A DNA stretch of 64,000 bases, taken from assembly GCA_027563935.2 (NCBI GenBank), contig CM050454.1, positions 43,552,596-43,616,595 on the forward strand, given 5' to 3'. A program made the translations under genes and the position numbers. This document shows positions 22,037-31,810 of this stretch, one piece after another. The first letter of the stretch is position 1; each line of letters opens with the position of its first letter. Source of the stretch: Costus lasius (taxonomy: Eukaryota > Streptophyta > Magnoliopsida > Zingiberales > Costaceae). The notes under the pieces are model-generated. The model saw only the letters and a program-made list of their open reading frames with translations. It was not told where the DNA came from and did not search any database.

Positions 22037-23718
22037 TGTTGGGGTATGCCCTTAAGGCTAATGTTTGAGGCCTTGGGATTGTAACAGTATCATGTATAAA
22101 CTCTTATGTTTATAAAGGCATGGTTGTTATTCAGTTTGTTACATTATCTGCTGCAATAAGTGTACTTCTGAATAATGTCTCAAAGCTGTTCAGCTTGGCT
22201 GACATGCTATAAAGTCCTTAGTTGAGATATCTTGGTGAACATGAGACAGCCTTGATATGATTGAGACTAATATGTGTTCTAATCTTATAGGATGCTTCGA
22301 GCATGGAATAAGATGTAGACTCATGGGTACATTGGATGTACTGGACAGACCCTACTAGGATATTCAATTGCTTGTCACAATGTGAATAATCCTTGATTGC
22401 AACAAGTGGCACATTTCCTCTGACTTGAGATCACTTGTGTTTCTGAATGATGATTGTCATTGTTTTGAGGTAGTTCAATATCATTTGAAACATAATGATT
22501 ATAGACTATCTTGGATGGTGAGCTTGAATCAGGTTAGGGCACTAGTGATAGATATAGGATTGCCGTCTCCTTAATTGGAGTGTGATGTTCTAAAGGGCCC
22601 CCTGGATGAGGTGATTGAGAAAGTGTATGGCCATACCCAGGTGACTATGTTCATCTTATCTAATCATGCTCATCATATTGGAGCTACAAGCTTGACACGC
22701 TTGTCCAATAAGAACATCCAGTGGCAAAGGAAATATATATGCCTTGTGAGTTGGATTCACACTTGTGCTGTGGTTTGGGTGTAGTCTTGGAAGACTCTTT
22801 TCTTTATATCGGGAGACAGTGATGTGTTGCTAGATACCCCTCGCTGATCGTGATGACGTAAGTTATCGTTACCGACATTTAAAGGAAACCCTTAGGGTCG
22901 CACAATTTGATGATATGGCTTACTTAAGTCAGATCGTGTGGACTGAATTGTTTGAGTTCAGTTTAAAGGGATTTAATCTCTGATTGTAAGTGAGATCTGG
23001 TCTGATCATGTTTGATTGATTAGGGCTTGAGATCGGTAAGCTTCGATCGAGAGAATGGATGCTAGATCAGTGAGATCAGGAGCATCAAGAGATGAACGGT
23101 TAGATCTGGAACCTTTAGGTTTAATGAGGTCTAGACCAAAAAGGCTTGGTTTAATTTGGTCTTTGAACCAAAAATTAAATTGAACCGGCTCATTAGTTGA
23201 GCGCATGGTTCAAAGAGGAGAGATTTGCGCTTGGGTAAACCCATGGTCGCATGAAGAGAAGTGGTTTACTATTTTTGGAAACCATGTTTCCAAATCGTGA
23301 CCACGCCTCACGTTGAGTGTTTCATGCTCTATTCTCGCTTCTTGCCTTTCCTCTCTCGACGCTCTCGTGTGTGGCGACTTCTTCACACCTTGGAGTGAGT
23401 TCGACAAGCAGAGGAGAACGTCTCTTCCCTTCCATTCGACAAGGACTCCTTAGAACCTTGCTAGCACAAGGAGCACTAAGGGAGTAGGCGATCACATCTT
23501 GTGTGCGAGCCATATGGAGGAGAAGCACTTGATTCTCTTCTTCCTAGACGCCATCCAAGCAATGGCTTTGGTAAGAATCGATTCCTTCATTCATGTTTGC
23601 AATCGGTTTTTATAGTTGATCATATCTCATGCAAATGATCCCTAGAAACCCTCTTCCGCTGTTTAAAAATCTTATAGGCGCCATGCTTTAGGGTTTCGCC
23701 CCCTTCTGGGGACTTTCA
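22037..23718 (+). repeat. E1 3' LTR (1682 bp)
   Basis: Same length as the 5' LTR and about ten substitutions by eye (roughly 0.6%), so the insertion is recent. The mini-exon ATGGCTTTG followed by GTAAG is kept at about 23562-23570. Confidence 0.94.
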
Positions 23719-25451
23719 CTCCAAGAGACTTGCTCCACCACCAAAGGGAGATGTGCCAAGAACAAGGAGGAAGAAGGAGATGCCGCCAAGAACAAGTTCA
23801 CCTTTCACCAAGGAGAAGGGAAGATGAACACTTGCTGTTTGATGGAAAGGATGGAGCCACTCGCCCTCACTTGATCGCCCTCTCAATTGATCACGCCTTC
23901 AAGAGAAATTAGTGTGTTGAGAGGGGCGGCCAAGGTCTCTATTTATAGAGACCATAGGCGGTTTACTTGTGGCCTCAATTCAAACAAATTGGGTGGCTAG
24001 GAGAAGAAGTATGAATTTAAATCCTAATCTAATTAGGACTCATGTGGGCGACTTGATCAAGTCCTAATTCAATTAGGACTCAAGGGGTAGTTTGATCATG
24101 ATTCAAATTAAGCTTTGAATCAAGTCCTAATCCAATTAGGACTCTAATTATTTATATAATTAATTGAATCCTAATCCAATTAGGACTCTAATTAATTCAA
24201 ATAAATCAGCCCATTTAATCCCACAAAAATAAGACTCTAATTAATTAATTAATTAGCCCTTATTTTATCATGATCAATTAAACTCACATGAGGTGTAAGC
24301 GCTAACCCTAGTCTAACTAGGGTTAAGCATGCGCCATCCCTTTTCTTCTCCTTCAGCCCATTAAGCTCAACCTTTTCAATGGGCCCAGCCTAAGGTCCAT
24401 TTTTCATGTTAACCAAGCCCTTGGATCCAATCCAATTTAACCCATGGTCAAATTGGGCTAACCATGGTTAAAATACCGTAAATAGAAGTTGGCTCCAATA
24501 AGTCTCTTCCATCTCATCAGGCCCATTGGCGCTGATGAAATCTCCAAAACAGTTCCGAGTTATCCAATAACTCGATCATAAGGCTTCCCGATCAATGCGA
24601 GAACTCGAGTATCTAGGTGTGCGACCCTGTAGGTTCCTCTAACGTTGGCAGTGCTGACCTAAGGTCACCACAAGCAGTGAGTGGCACCTAGCAGTGCATC
24701 GTTGCTACCCAAGTCATCGGAATGGATATCGACATCGACATCCACATCATCGCAACCAGGTATAGATGCATTACAGTCTCTTTGCCGAACTGATATCCGA
24801 TTGGCCAAGTGTGTCACCACTTGTTTCTATCCAATCTCATGGCTATGACTAAATCAGGTCTAACCTGGGTATGGCCATACACTTTCAGTCATAGAACCAT
24901 AGAGGAGCTCCATGGATATCATGCTTCCCTTAGGAAGGGACAAATCTTATGTCTGTGCATTGACCTTCTCATATGGGTCGTGACATGCCCAATGACAACC
25001 GTTATTACCTCCCAACTACGGCAAGGCGTTAGGTTGTATCAAAGCATATCCCTAACCATATAGAATGGCCAATGGCCTCAAGTCAAGGGATCAATGCATC
25101 TCCTATCACTTGTGAGGACAACTCGTGACACCAAGTGATTGTCTCACAGTGGGTCGGTCCAATATATCTACCACTGATATACTCATATGCCTGCGTTAGC
25201 ACCTCGTGCCTAACCAGCCCATATACCAGTCTTACAAGTACCATAACTATCCCATATCCACTAAGGTACATTGACTAGGGATAATAGTTTGAGCACAGAT
25301 CCAATCTGTCTCTAGGGACATTATCATATAAGTACATGTTCGCAGGTGTAAACAAATAACGATAACGACAATGCCAGTATGATATAAATATCAATGTCAA
25401 GTAGTACAAGTAACGGACCAAAATTAGGTCCTTAGGGCATATACACCAACA
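23719..25451 (-). repeat. EB right (5') LTR, second segment
   Basis: Begins with the second CTCCA copy (23719-23723) and continues the EB LTR exactly where 14607 stopped, ending ACACCAACA at 25451. Compared with the left LTR it lacks 85 bp between two GTGGGCG repeats. Otherwise the copies differ at roughly 1% of positions by eye. Confidence 0.9.
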
Positions 25452-25452
25452 T

Positions 25453-25913
25453 ATGGTGCGGGCACGTCCGTAGTAAATCATTGAATCGCTCCCAAGCCTT
25501 GCTGAATGATTCTCCATCTTTTTGTGTAAAGCTCGTGATCTGGTTTGTCAACTAGATGGTTTTACTTGGTGGAAAGTACTTCATTAGGAAAGCATTTAAC
25601 AATTGCTCCCATGTAATAAATGCACCAGTGGGTCTATGTAGCCAAAATCGCGCTTGGTCTTTGAGAGAAAAAGGAAATAATCTATGTTTTAGTGCATTAT
25701 CAGAGACTCCATAAATTTTAATGGTATCACAATATTCAATAAAAAGATGTAAATGTTGATAAGGATCTTCAATCGGATATCCTCCAAATTGGTTCTGCTG
25801 AATCATGGTCAAGAAGGCAGGATTAATCTCAAAATTGTCTGCTTCAATAGTTGGTCTAACGATGCTAAAGTGTCTTTCTCATGGCCTAGGGGCTGCATAG
25901 TCCCTTAGTGATC
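25453..25913 (-). pseudogene. Ty3/gypsy gag fragment
   Basis: On the minus strand a retrotransposon gag region reads in one frame with stops. An L-R-D-Y-A-A-P start region is followed by a TGA near 25886, then an I-V-R-P-T-I-E-A stretch, then Q-N-Q-F-G-G, then the conserved L-F-P-F-S-L-K-D-Q-A-R-F-W-L block and K-Y-F-P-P-S-K-T, a TAG at 25554-25552, and the downstream D-G-E-S-F-S-K-A-W-E-R-F block ending at 25453 where EB begins. This is the capsid-like part of gypsy gag. It is dead from stops and truncation. The presence of the motifs is direct; the assignment rests on family knowledge. Confidence 0.82.
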
Positions 25914-26065
25914 TCTAATCCACCATTAGAACTGAATTTTCTGTGCACACTAGAGTAGATCGATCAAATAACTCAAATAAACATAAAAGAATAGAAAGAT
26001 AGAACATTAAATAAAACCTAGTCTCGCAATACTCTCAAAATCTTCAATATAAACAAAAGCTAAGG

Positions 26066-26083
26066 TCCCCGGCAACGGCGCCA
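26066..26083 (-). other. Gypsy primer-binding site
   Basis: Minus-strand TGGCGCCGTTGCCGGGGA, a well-known PBS type of plant gypsy elements, a few bases from the LTR edge at about 26090. A degenerate second copy of the junction (GGCTCCAAAAACTTGTTG) lies at about 26188-26205. Confidence 0.75.
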
Positions 26084-26089
26084 AAAACT

Positions 26090-28373
26090 TGTTGTATCCC
26101 AACAAGTAGGTAAACAAAACTTATTTATGAAATCGTAGCCAAAACTGACTGTATGACGCATAGGGACTTGTCACCCCCTGATACGGCTCCAAAAACTTGT
26201 TGAGTTACCACACTTGTTGTTATCTCCACAAGTGCACGAATACTCAAAGTAATAAAGAAAGATATCGAACCCACAGAGACCTATGTTGTCGAATACCAAA
26301 TAATTGATTTCTTACTATCTAGGTTGATCGAAACAGTGTAGAATAGCAATCGGAAACTAAAACGGAAATATCAGAGAGAGAAGCTGGGACTAGGGTTTCA
26401 TTCACTTTGATTCTTATGACTAGATGTGAATAATGATTTTATCAGTTTAATTTTATCATGATGAAGATACAATTTACTTAATAAAAGGATTGTCTCACTT
26501 TTGTGCAGACAACCATGCAGGGACTAATCTCCGCTTTTGCTCAAGATATGTCCCAACGCTGAAGATAAGTAAATCATCGAACAAAGAACTCAAGGATCAC
26601 TTTCGTGCATTCGAATTCTAGGTTGAAAATCTCTAATGGAATCTCAAGGATCACTTTCGTGCATTCGAGTCTCGGCACTAGTTTTACTCATGGTACTCCA
26701 ACGTTCAGATCCTTGCTTTCGCACAAGATCTCCACGTTTGAAAACATAGACTCAATCCTAGGTTCATATTATTATCATGGCAAATATTCTTGATGTGGGG
26801 TGGAGACACGTGATGAGCAAACTAGAAAAAAAAAAGTAAGTAATTAAAACCTAAAATTACAGTAAGCAGCCAAAATTCTAGGGCAACAAAGATAATCAGT
26901 TAGGAAAAGTTGTTATGCCATAGAATGGGTTCCAATGAACCGAAATTCAAATAGACAAATCCAAGATATTGAATTAAATGAGTTCTTTTGAATTGTGTAA
27001 AAATTGGAATGTGAAGAGCAACAAGATAGCTAATGAGATTAGAAAATAAGATTTGTGCAGGAATGTATCATTCATCAAAATTTGCCATGCAGCTTAGGTT
27101 AATCTGTTGAAGCTCGGTTCGATTCATTTAGTCCAAATGACAGAATAAGATGCATTCTTCTTGATCGTGCCAAGCTTATAAATTTGTGGTCCACCACATG
27201 CTCAGAATACCTGCAGAAAGAAGCTTAGTTAGATTAGTATCATTAGAAAACCAAATTTGAAGCAGCAGACACGGGGAAATCTGGAGGAACAGGGGAAGTT
27301 GCGTAAGGGGCGGAAGTCGTCGGCGTTCGTTCGGTGGTGTATGACTGGAGGTCGTTCTGTTGAGGGCCAAGTGGTGGCCAGAATTTGGATGCATGTGGTA
27401 GCAGGTCGGAGGAGGACGGTGTCGGAAGGCGAAGACGCGCTGTTCAGCAGAACAGGGGAGTAGCGATTTGAGCAGAGGTCTCTAGCGGTCATCCGGTGAT
27501 GCTCCAAATCAAAACCTACTACGATTGGAGATTGCTGTGATGATGATAGAGAGGTGGACGGAGTTTCAGGGAGGACGATGGCCGGTCAGAGGAGGACGAC
27601 GATTAAAGGCGGAACTAGGGCGGAAACAGGGGAACACGTCTGTGTTTCGATTCTGGCGATCGCTGCAGTGGATGGACGGATGCCGGAGGCAGAAGGTTAT
27701 TAACGGGAAGGAGGCGTGGTGGCTGAAGTTTTGTGGAGATCCGACGGCTGGATCGTCGGCGGCGGCACTCGAAAGTTTAGTAAGATCTGGGTTGTTGTTG
27801 AAGTGTGTGGGTGTTTGTAGCGAAACAGAGAGGGAGAAGAGAAGATTAGAGAAGAGAGGAAGAGGGAGGGGCTCAATCCTAGAAGGAGGAGGAGAAGACA
27901 AGGGTAGGTGACACAAGCGCCTCAGAGGAGAAAGGAGACATCTGATTCCATGGACGAAGAAACTATTTCATTCAACAAATTCTGTCTATTACAAGCATGG
28001 ATGCATGATACATATAGAGAAGATGGGAGAGACGTTGGGGTGAATGTTGAAGCTTCTATCTTTGGCTGCAGGGAGAGACGTTGAGGGAATACGTTGGAGG
28101 AGCTTCCTTTCTTGGCTGAAGATGAATGTTGGCTGCAAGCGTGCGTTGGAGAGCTTCCATCTTTACAGCGCTGAAGGTGAGCGTTGGCTGCAGATGTGGG
28201 TTGGGCCGAACATTCTTAGCAGGCCTTGGCATTGATGCAGATTGTTGGTGATGAAGAACTCCTCTTTGATGAGTGAAAACATGAGGATGACTGTTGGATG
28301 AGCTTCTTGATTGGCTGATTTAAAGCGCATTTGGATATTGCTGGATTGGCTTGAAAATATGCGGCAGCTTCTG
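26090..28373 (-). repeat. Gypsy 5' LTR, truncated by E2
   Basis: LTR sequence beside the PBS, ending in minus orientation ...ACAACA at 26090. It contains the CACAAGTGCACGAATACTCAAAG block (26231-26253) common in plant gypsy LTRs, two copies of an AAGGATCACTTTCGTGCATTCGA segment (about 26592 and 26645), a purine-rich tract (27830-27910), and a minus-strand acceptor-like signal TACTAAT...TTCTTTCTGCAG near 27240-27212. Neither strand shows a credible gene; the short open frames around 27229-27916 overlap each other on both strands. Confidence 0.65.
28033..28210. repeat. Three imperfect ~50-60 bp tandem units in the gypsy LTR
   Basis: Units begin near 28033, 28092 and 28143. Each has the pattern CGTTGG, then AGCTTC or AGCTTCC, then TTTGGCTG or a variant. 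The spacing is irregular and the match partial, so this is a weak, decayed repeat. Confidence 0.5.
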
Positions 28374-30000
28374 TGAAAGTAACCCTAGGTCACATATGCA
28401 TATAAAATTTTTCGCATGACAAGGTCCAAAATCGAATGACTTAAACATATGATCAACATATGAAGGCTTGTATAGAACAAGTGAGGATGTTACCATGGCC
28501 ATGAGAGGCGGCTTGGAAGAAAAAGGGCGAGCGGCTCTTCTCCAAAGGAATCACACACAAGATGGATTTTCGCTTCTTCCTTGTAATCCTTGTGCTAGCA
28601 AAGATCCAAAGAGTCTTTGATCGTGTGAGGAGATGTCCTCTTCTTGCTGGCCGCACTACTCCCTCTCTTGGCGTGAAGACGAACCAAAAACCCGAGAGGA
28701 GCAAGGGGCGAGAGGGGCATTCATACGTTCGAAAACGTGGGACGTTTCTCAAGAGAAAAATTGGCTTCCAAATATAGTAAGTGTTTAACTCCCCATGAAG
28801 CCATCGAAACTCCTCTCCCCTTTGAACCATGCGTTCACTTAAGTGAACCGGTTCAATTCCATTTGGTTCAAGGACCAAATCGAACCAGCCATGGTCTTGA
28901 TCTCTTTGAACCTCATGGTTCAAGATCTAACCACACATCTCAATGAACCTCTTGATCTCTACGATCAAGCATCAATTTTCCCAATCGAAGCTTACTAATC
29001 ATATGTCCTAATCAATCAAACATGATCAGACTAGATCTTACTTCCGATCAGAGTTTAAATTGCTTTAAACTGAACTAGAATAATTCCAGTCCACACGATC
29101 TGACATAAGTAAGCAATATCATCAAATTGTGCGACCCTGAGGGTTTCCTTCAATGTCGGTAACGAAAACTTAAGTTATCACGATCAGAGAGAGGTATCTA
29201 GCAACACATCACTGTCTCCCGATATGAAGGAAAGAGTCTTCCAAGACTACTCCCAAACCACAACACAAGTGTGAATCCAATTCACTCAGTATACATGCTC
29301 CCTTTGCCACTAGATGTTCTCGTTGGACAAGCATGTCAAGCCTGTAATTCCAACACGATGAGAATGGTTAGATCAGATGAACATAGTCAACTGGGTATGG
29401 CCATACTCTTTCTCAACCATCTCATCCAGGGGGCCCCTTTAGAACATCACACTCCAACTAGGAGAGGCAATCCTATATCTATCACTAGTGTCCTAACATG
29501 ATTCATGCCCACTATCCAAGATAATCCTTAACCATTATCTTTCAAATGATATTGAACTACCTCAAGACAATGTCAATCATCACTTAGAAACACAAGTGAT
29601 CTCAAGTCAAAGGGAATATACCACTAGCTTGCTTATAAGGATTTATTCACATTGTGACAAACAATTGAATATCCTAAGTAGGGTCAGTCCAGTACATCCA
29701 ATGCACCTATGTGTCTAAATCTTATTCCATGCTCGAAGCATCCTATAAAATCAGAACACATATTAGTCTCAATCATATCAAGGCTGTCTCATGTTCACCA
29801 AGATATCTCGACTAAGGACAACTCTGAATGTCAGCAAAGCTGAACATCATTGAGACATTACTCAGAGGTATACATACAGCAGCAGATAATGCAACAATCT
29901 GAATAACAACAATTGCCTTTATAAACATATACATAGTTTATACATGATACAGATAATAGCCCAAGGCCTCAAACATTAGCCTTAAGGGCATACCCCAACA
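28374..30000 (-). repeat. E2 3' LTR (1627 bp)
   Basis: In plus orientation starts TGAAAGTAACCC and ends CATACCCCAACA. This is a diverged subtype: the usual CCCC/GGGG terminal hairpin is replaced by a different stem, GTAACC/GGTCAC (28379-28393). The mini-exon is ATGGCCATG then GTAACA on the minus strand near 28500. Left flank is TTCTG in the gypsy LTR; the right flank is outside the window. Confidence 0.92.
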
Positions 30001-30001
30001 A

Positions 30002-30011
30002 TCTCCCACTT
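30002..30011 (-). other. E2 polypurine tract
   Basis: Minus-strand AAGTGGGAGA beside the 3' LTR. Confidence 0.85.
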
Positions 30012-30020
30012 GCATTTAAA

Positions 30021-30105
30021 CTAATGGTTGAGAAATCTCAAACCCATATTATTACAGTGCTTTTCATGCTTCTGCTGCGCCAGAGGCTTTGTAAGCGGGT
30101 CAGCT
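30021..30105 (-). pseudogene. E2 pol, last 28 codons separated by the E3 insertion
   Basis: Encodes the C-terminal end of RNase H (P-L-T-K-P-L, then H-E-K-H-C-N-N-M-G-L) and the stop at 30023-30021. The upstream codons resume at 47802 on the far side of E3. CAGCT at 30101-30105 is the left target duplication. Confidence 0.9.
30101..30105. other. E3 target-site duplication, left copy (CAGCT)
   Basis: CAGCT here and at 47802-47806. In uninterrupted copies the sequence reads once, between CCCGC and AGATTGTC, which proves that 30106-47801 entered as one unit or grew within one. Confidence 0.92.
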
Positions 30106-31790
30106 TGAAGAGTCCCCTTCAAGGGGGAGCGAAACCCTACTTGGCGCAAATTAAGTTTTGGCAGCGGAAATTAGGGTTTCAAAGATAAGATCGCATGTAG
30201 TTCATATGATCAACTTATCACAATGGAATAGATCATAAGGGATCATACCAACGCCATTGGATTGGATGGTGTTTTGGAAGCAAAGACGCAATTGCTTCTT
30301 CTCCGAAGATGACGCACACAACGAATGAAGATGGCTTCTCCTTGTCGTCTTTGTGCTAGCAAAGCTTCAAGGGGTCCTTTGTGTGGAGGAAGATGGAGAT
30401 GCGAGAGTGATGTTCACCTTGGCCGAAATCTTCTCAACTCTCTCGTGAAGACAAGCCACACACGAGAGCGCAAATGAGAGAGACGAGCGTTGAAGCGTTT
30501 TTGGCGTTGAAGAGAACATGCGCTAATGACTTTCCAAAAATAGGAAAGACACGAAGCCATGCGCCCATGATGTCAAAACCGATCGAAAATGCCTCAAGCA
30601 TTGAACCATGCATTCACTCTCTTGAACCGGTTCAATGCAATTGCATTTGGTCCAAAGACCAAATCAAACCAGCCCAAGCCATTTGGTCTAGATCATCTTA
30701 AACCCTAAGGCTCCAGATCTAACCGTTCATCTCATGATGCTCTTGATCTCACTGATCCAGCATCAATTCTCTCGATCGAAGCTTACCGATCTCAAGCCCC
30801 AATCAATCAAACATGATCAGACCAGATCTCACTTACAATCAGAGTTTAAACTCCTTCAAACTGAACCAAAACAATTCAGTCCACACGATCTGACTTAAGT
30901 AAGCCATATCATCGAATTGTGCGACCCTAAGGGTTTCCTTTAAATGTCGGTAACGATAACTTACGTTATCACGATCAGTGAGGGGTATCTAGCAACACAT
31001 CACTGTCTCCCGATATAAAGGAAAGAGTCTTCCAAGACTACACCCAAACCACAGCACAAGTGTGAATCCACTTCACGAGGCATACAAATTTCCTTTGCCA
31101 CTGGATGTTCTTATTGGACAAGCGAGTCAAGCCTGTAACTCCAATATGATGAGCATGATTAGATCAGATGAACATAGTCACCTGGGTATGGCCATACACT
31201 TTCTCAATCATCTCATCCAGGGGGGCCCCAGAAGAACATCACACTCCTTAAACAAGAAGACGGCAATCCTATATCTATCGCTAGTGCCCTAACATGACTC
31301 ATGATCATTATCCAAGATAGTCTATAACCATTATGTTTCAAATGATATTGAACTACCTCAAAACAATGACAATCATCATTTAGAAACACAAGTGATCTCA
31401 AGTCAGAGGATATGTGCCACTTGTTGCATTCAAGGATTATTCACATTGTGACAAGCAATTGAATATCCTAGTAGGGTCTGTCCAGTACATCCAATGTACC
31501 CATGAGCCTACATCTTATTCCATGCTCGAAGCATCCTATAAGATTAGAACACATATTAGTCTCAATCATATCAAGGCTGTCTCATGTTCACCAAGATATC
31601 TCGACTAAGGACTTTATAGCATGTCAGCCTAGCTGAACAGCATTGAGACATCATTCATAAGTACACTTGTTGCAGCAGACAATGTAACAACCTGAATAAC
31701 AACCATTGCCTTTATAAACATAAGAGTTTATACATGATACTGATACAATCCCAAGGCCTCAAACATTAGCCTTAAGGGCATACCCCAACA
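30106..31790 (-). repeat. E3 3' LTR (1685 bp)
   Basis: Plus orientation starts TGAAGAGTCCCC and ends CATACCCCAACA. Matches 36459-37395 with about six differences, and 47207-47801 with about three, by eye. It is the reference that exposes the chimeric LTR. Mini-exon on the minus strand: ATGGCGTTG then GTATGA near 30250. Confidence 0.93.
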
Positions 31791-31791
31791 A

Positions 31792-31801
31792 TCTCCCACT
31801 T
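31792..31801 (-). other. E3 polypurine tract
   Basis: Minus-strand AAGTGGGAGA next to the E3 3' LTR. Confidence 0.85.
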
Positions 31802-31810
31802 GCACTTAAT

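Larger units (their letters stand above)
14608..23718 (+). mobile_element. E1: complete family A Ty1/copia element (9111 bp) nested in the EB LTR
   Basis: LTRs 14608-16289 and 22037-23718, both 1682 bp, differ at about ten positions by eye with no indels. PBS 16292-16303, leader to 18133, gag-pol 18134-22016, polypurine tract 22026-22035. Perfect CTCCA target duplication. All structural parts are present, so this is the best reference copy for the family, although gag-pol carries five indel sites. Confidence 0.95.
5308..25451 (-). mobile_element. EB: family B Ty1/copia retrotransposon with three nested family A insertions
   Basis: Minus-strand copia element of a second, related family. Left (3') LTR 5308-7347, truncated at its left by E0; polypurine tract at 7349; decayed gag-pol 7369-10974; leader 10975-14297 holding a solo family A LTR (12064-13813); PBS 14298-14309; right (5') LTR 14311-14607 plus 23719-25451, split by complete element E1. 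Both LTRs end in the same ...ACACCAACA at 7347 and 25451. At 25452 the sequence becomes a gypsy gag, so EB inserted into a gypsy element. The other flank is outside the window, so its target duplication cannot be checked. Confidence 0.9.
25452..28373 (-). mobile_element. EG: Ty3/gypsy remnant (gag start, PBS and 5' LTR)
   Basis: Minus-strand gypsy element, the oldest layer seen. From right to left it has part of an LTR, a PBS of the TGGCGCCGTTGCCGGGGA type, a short leader and the N-terminal half of gag. The rest of the element is cut off by EB at 25452, and the LTR is cut by E2 at 28374. The PBS type and gag fit non-chromoviral gypsy (Tat/Athila-like); the exact lineage is not resolved. Confidence 0.8.

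Noticed and set aside
27229..27916. Overlapping open frames of 60-128 residues on both strands in the gypsy LTR
   Set aside because: The two strands are open over the same GC- and purine-rich stretch, composition is biased, and there are no domain motifs. Chance frames are more likely.
28453..28923. A 156-residue open frame on the minus strand, repeated at 62576-63046
   Set aside because: It lies within the two copies of one young LTR (E2), is not open in other family A LTRs, and has no recognisable domain.
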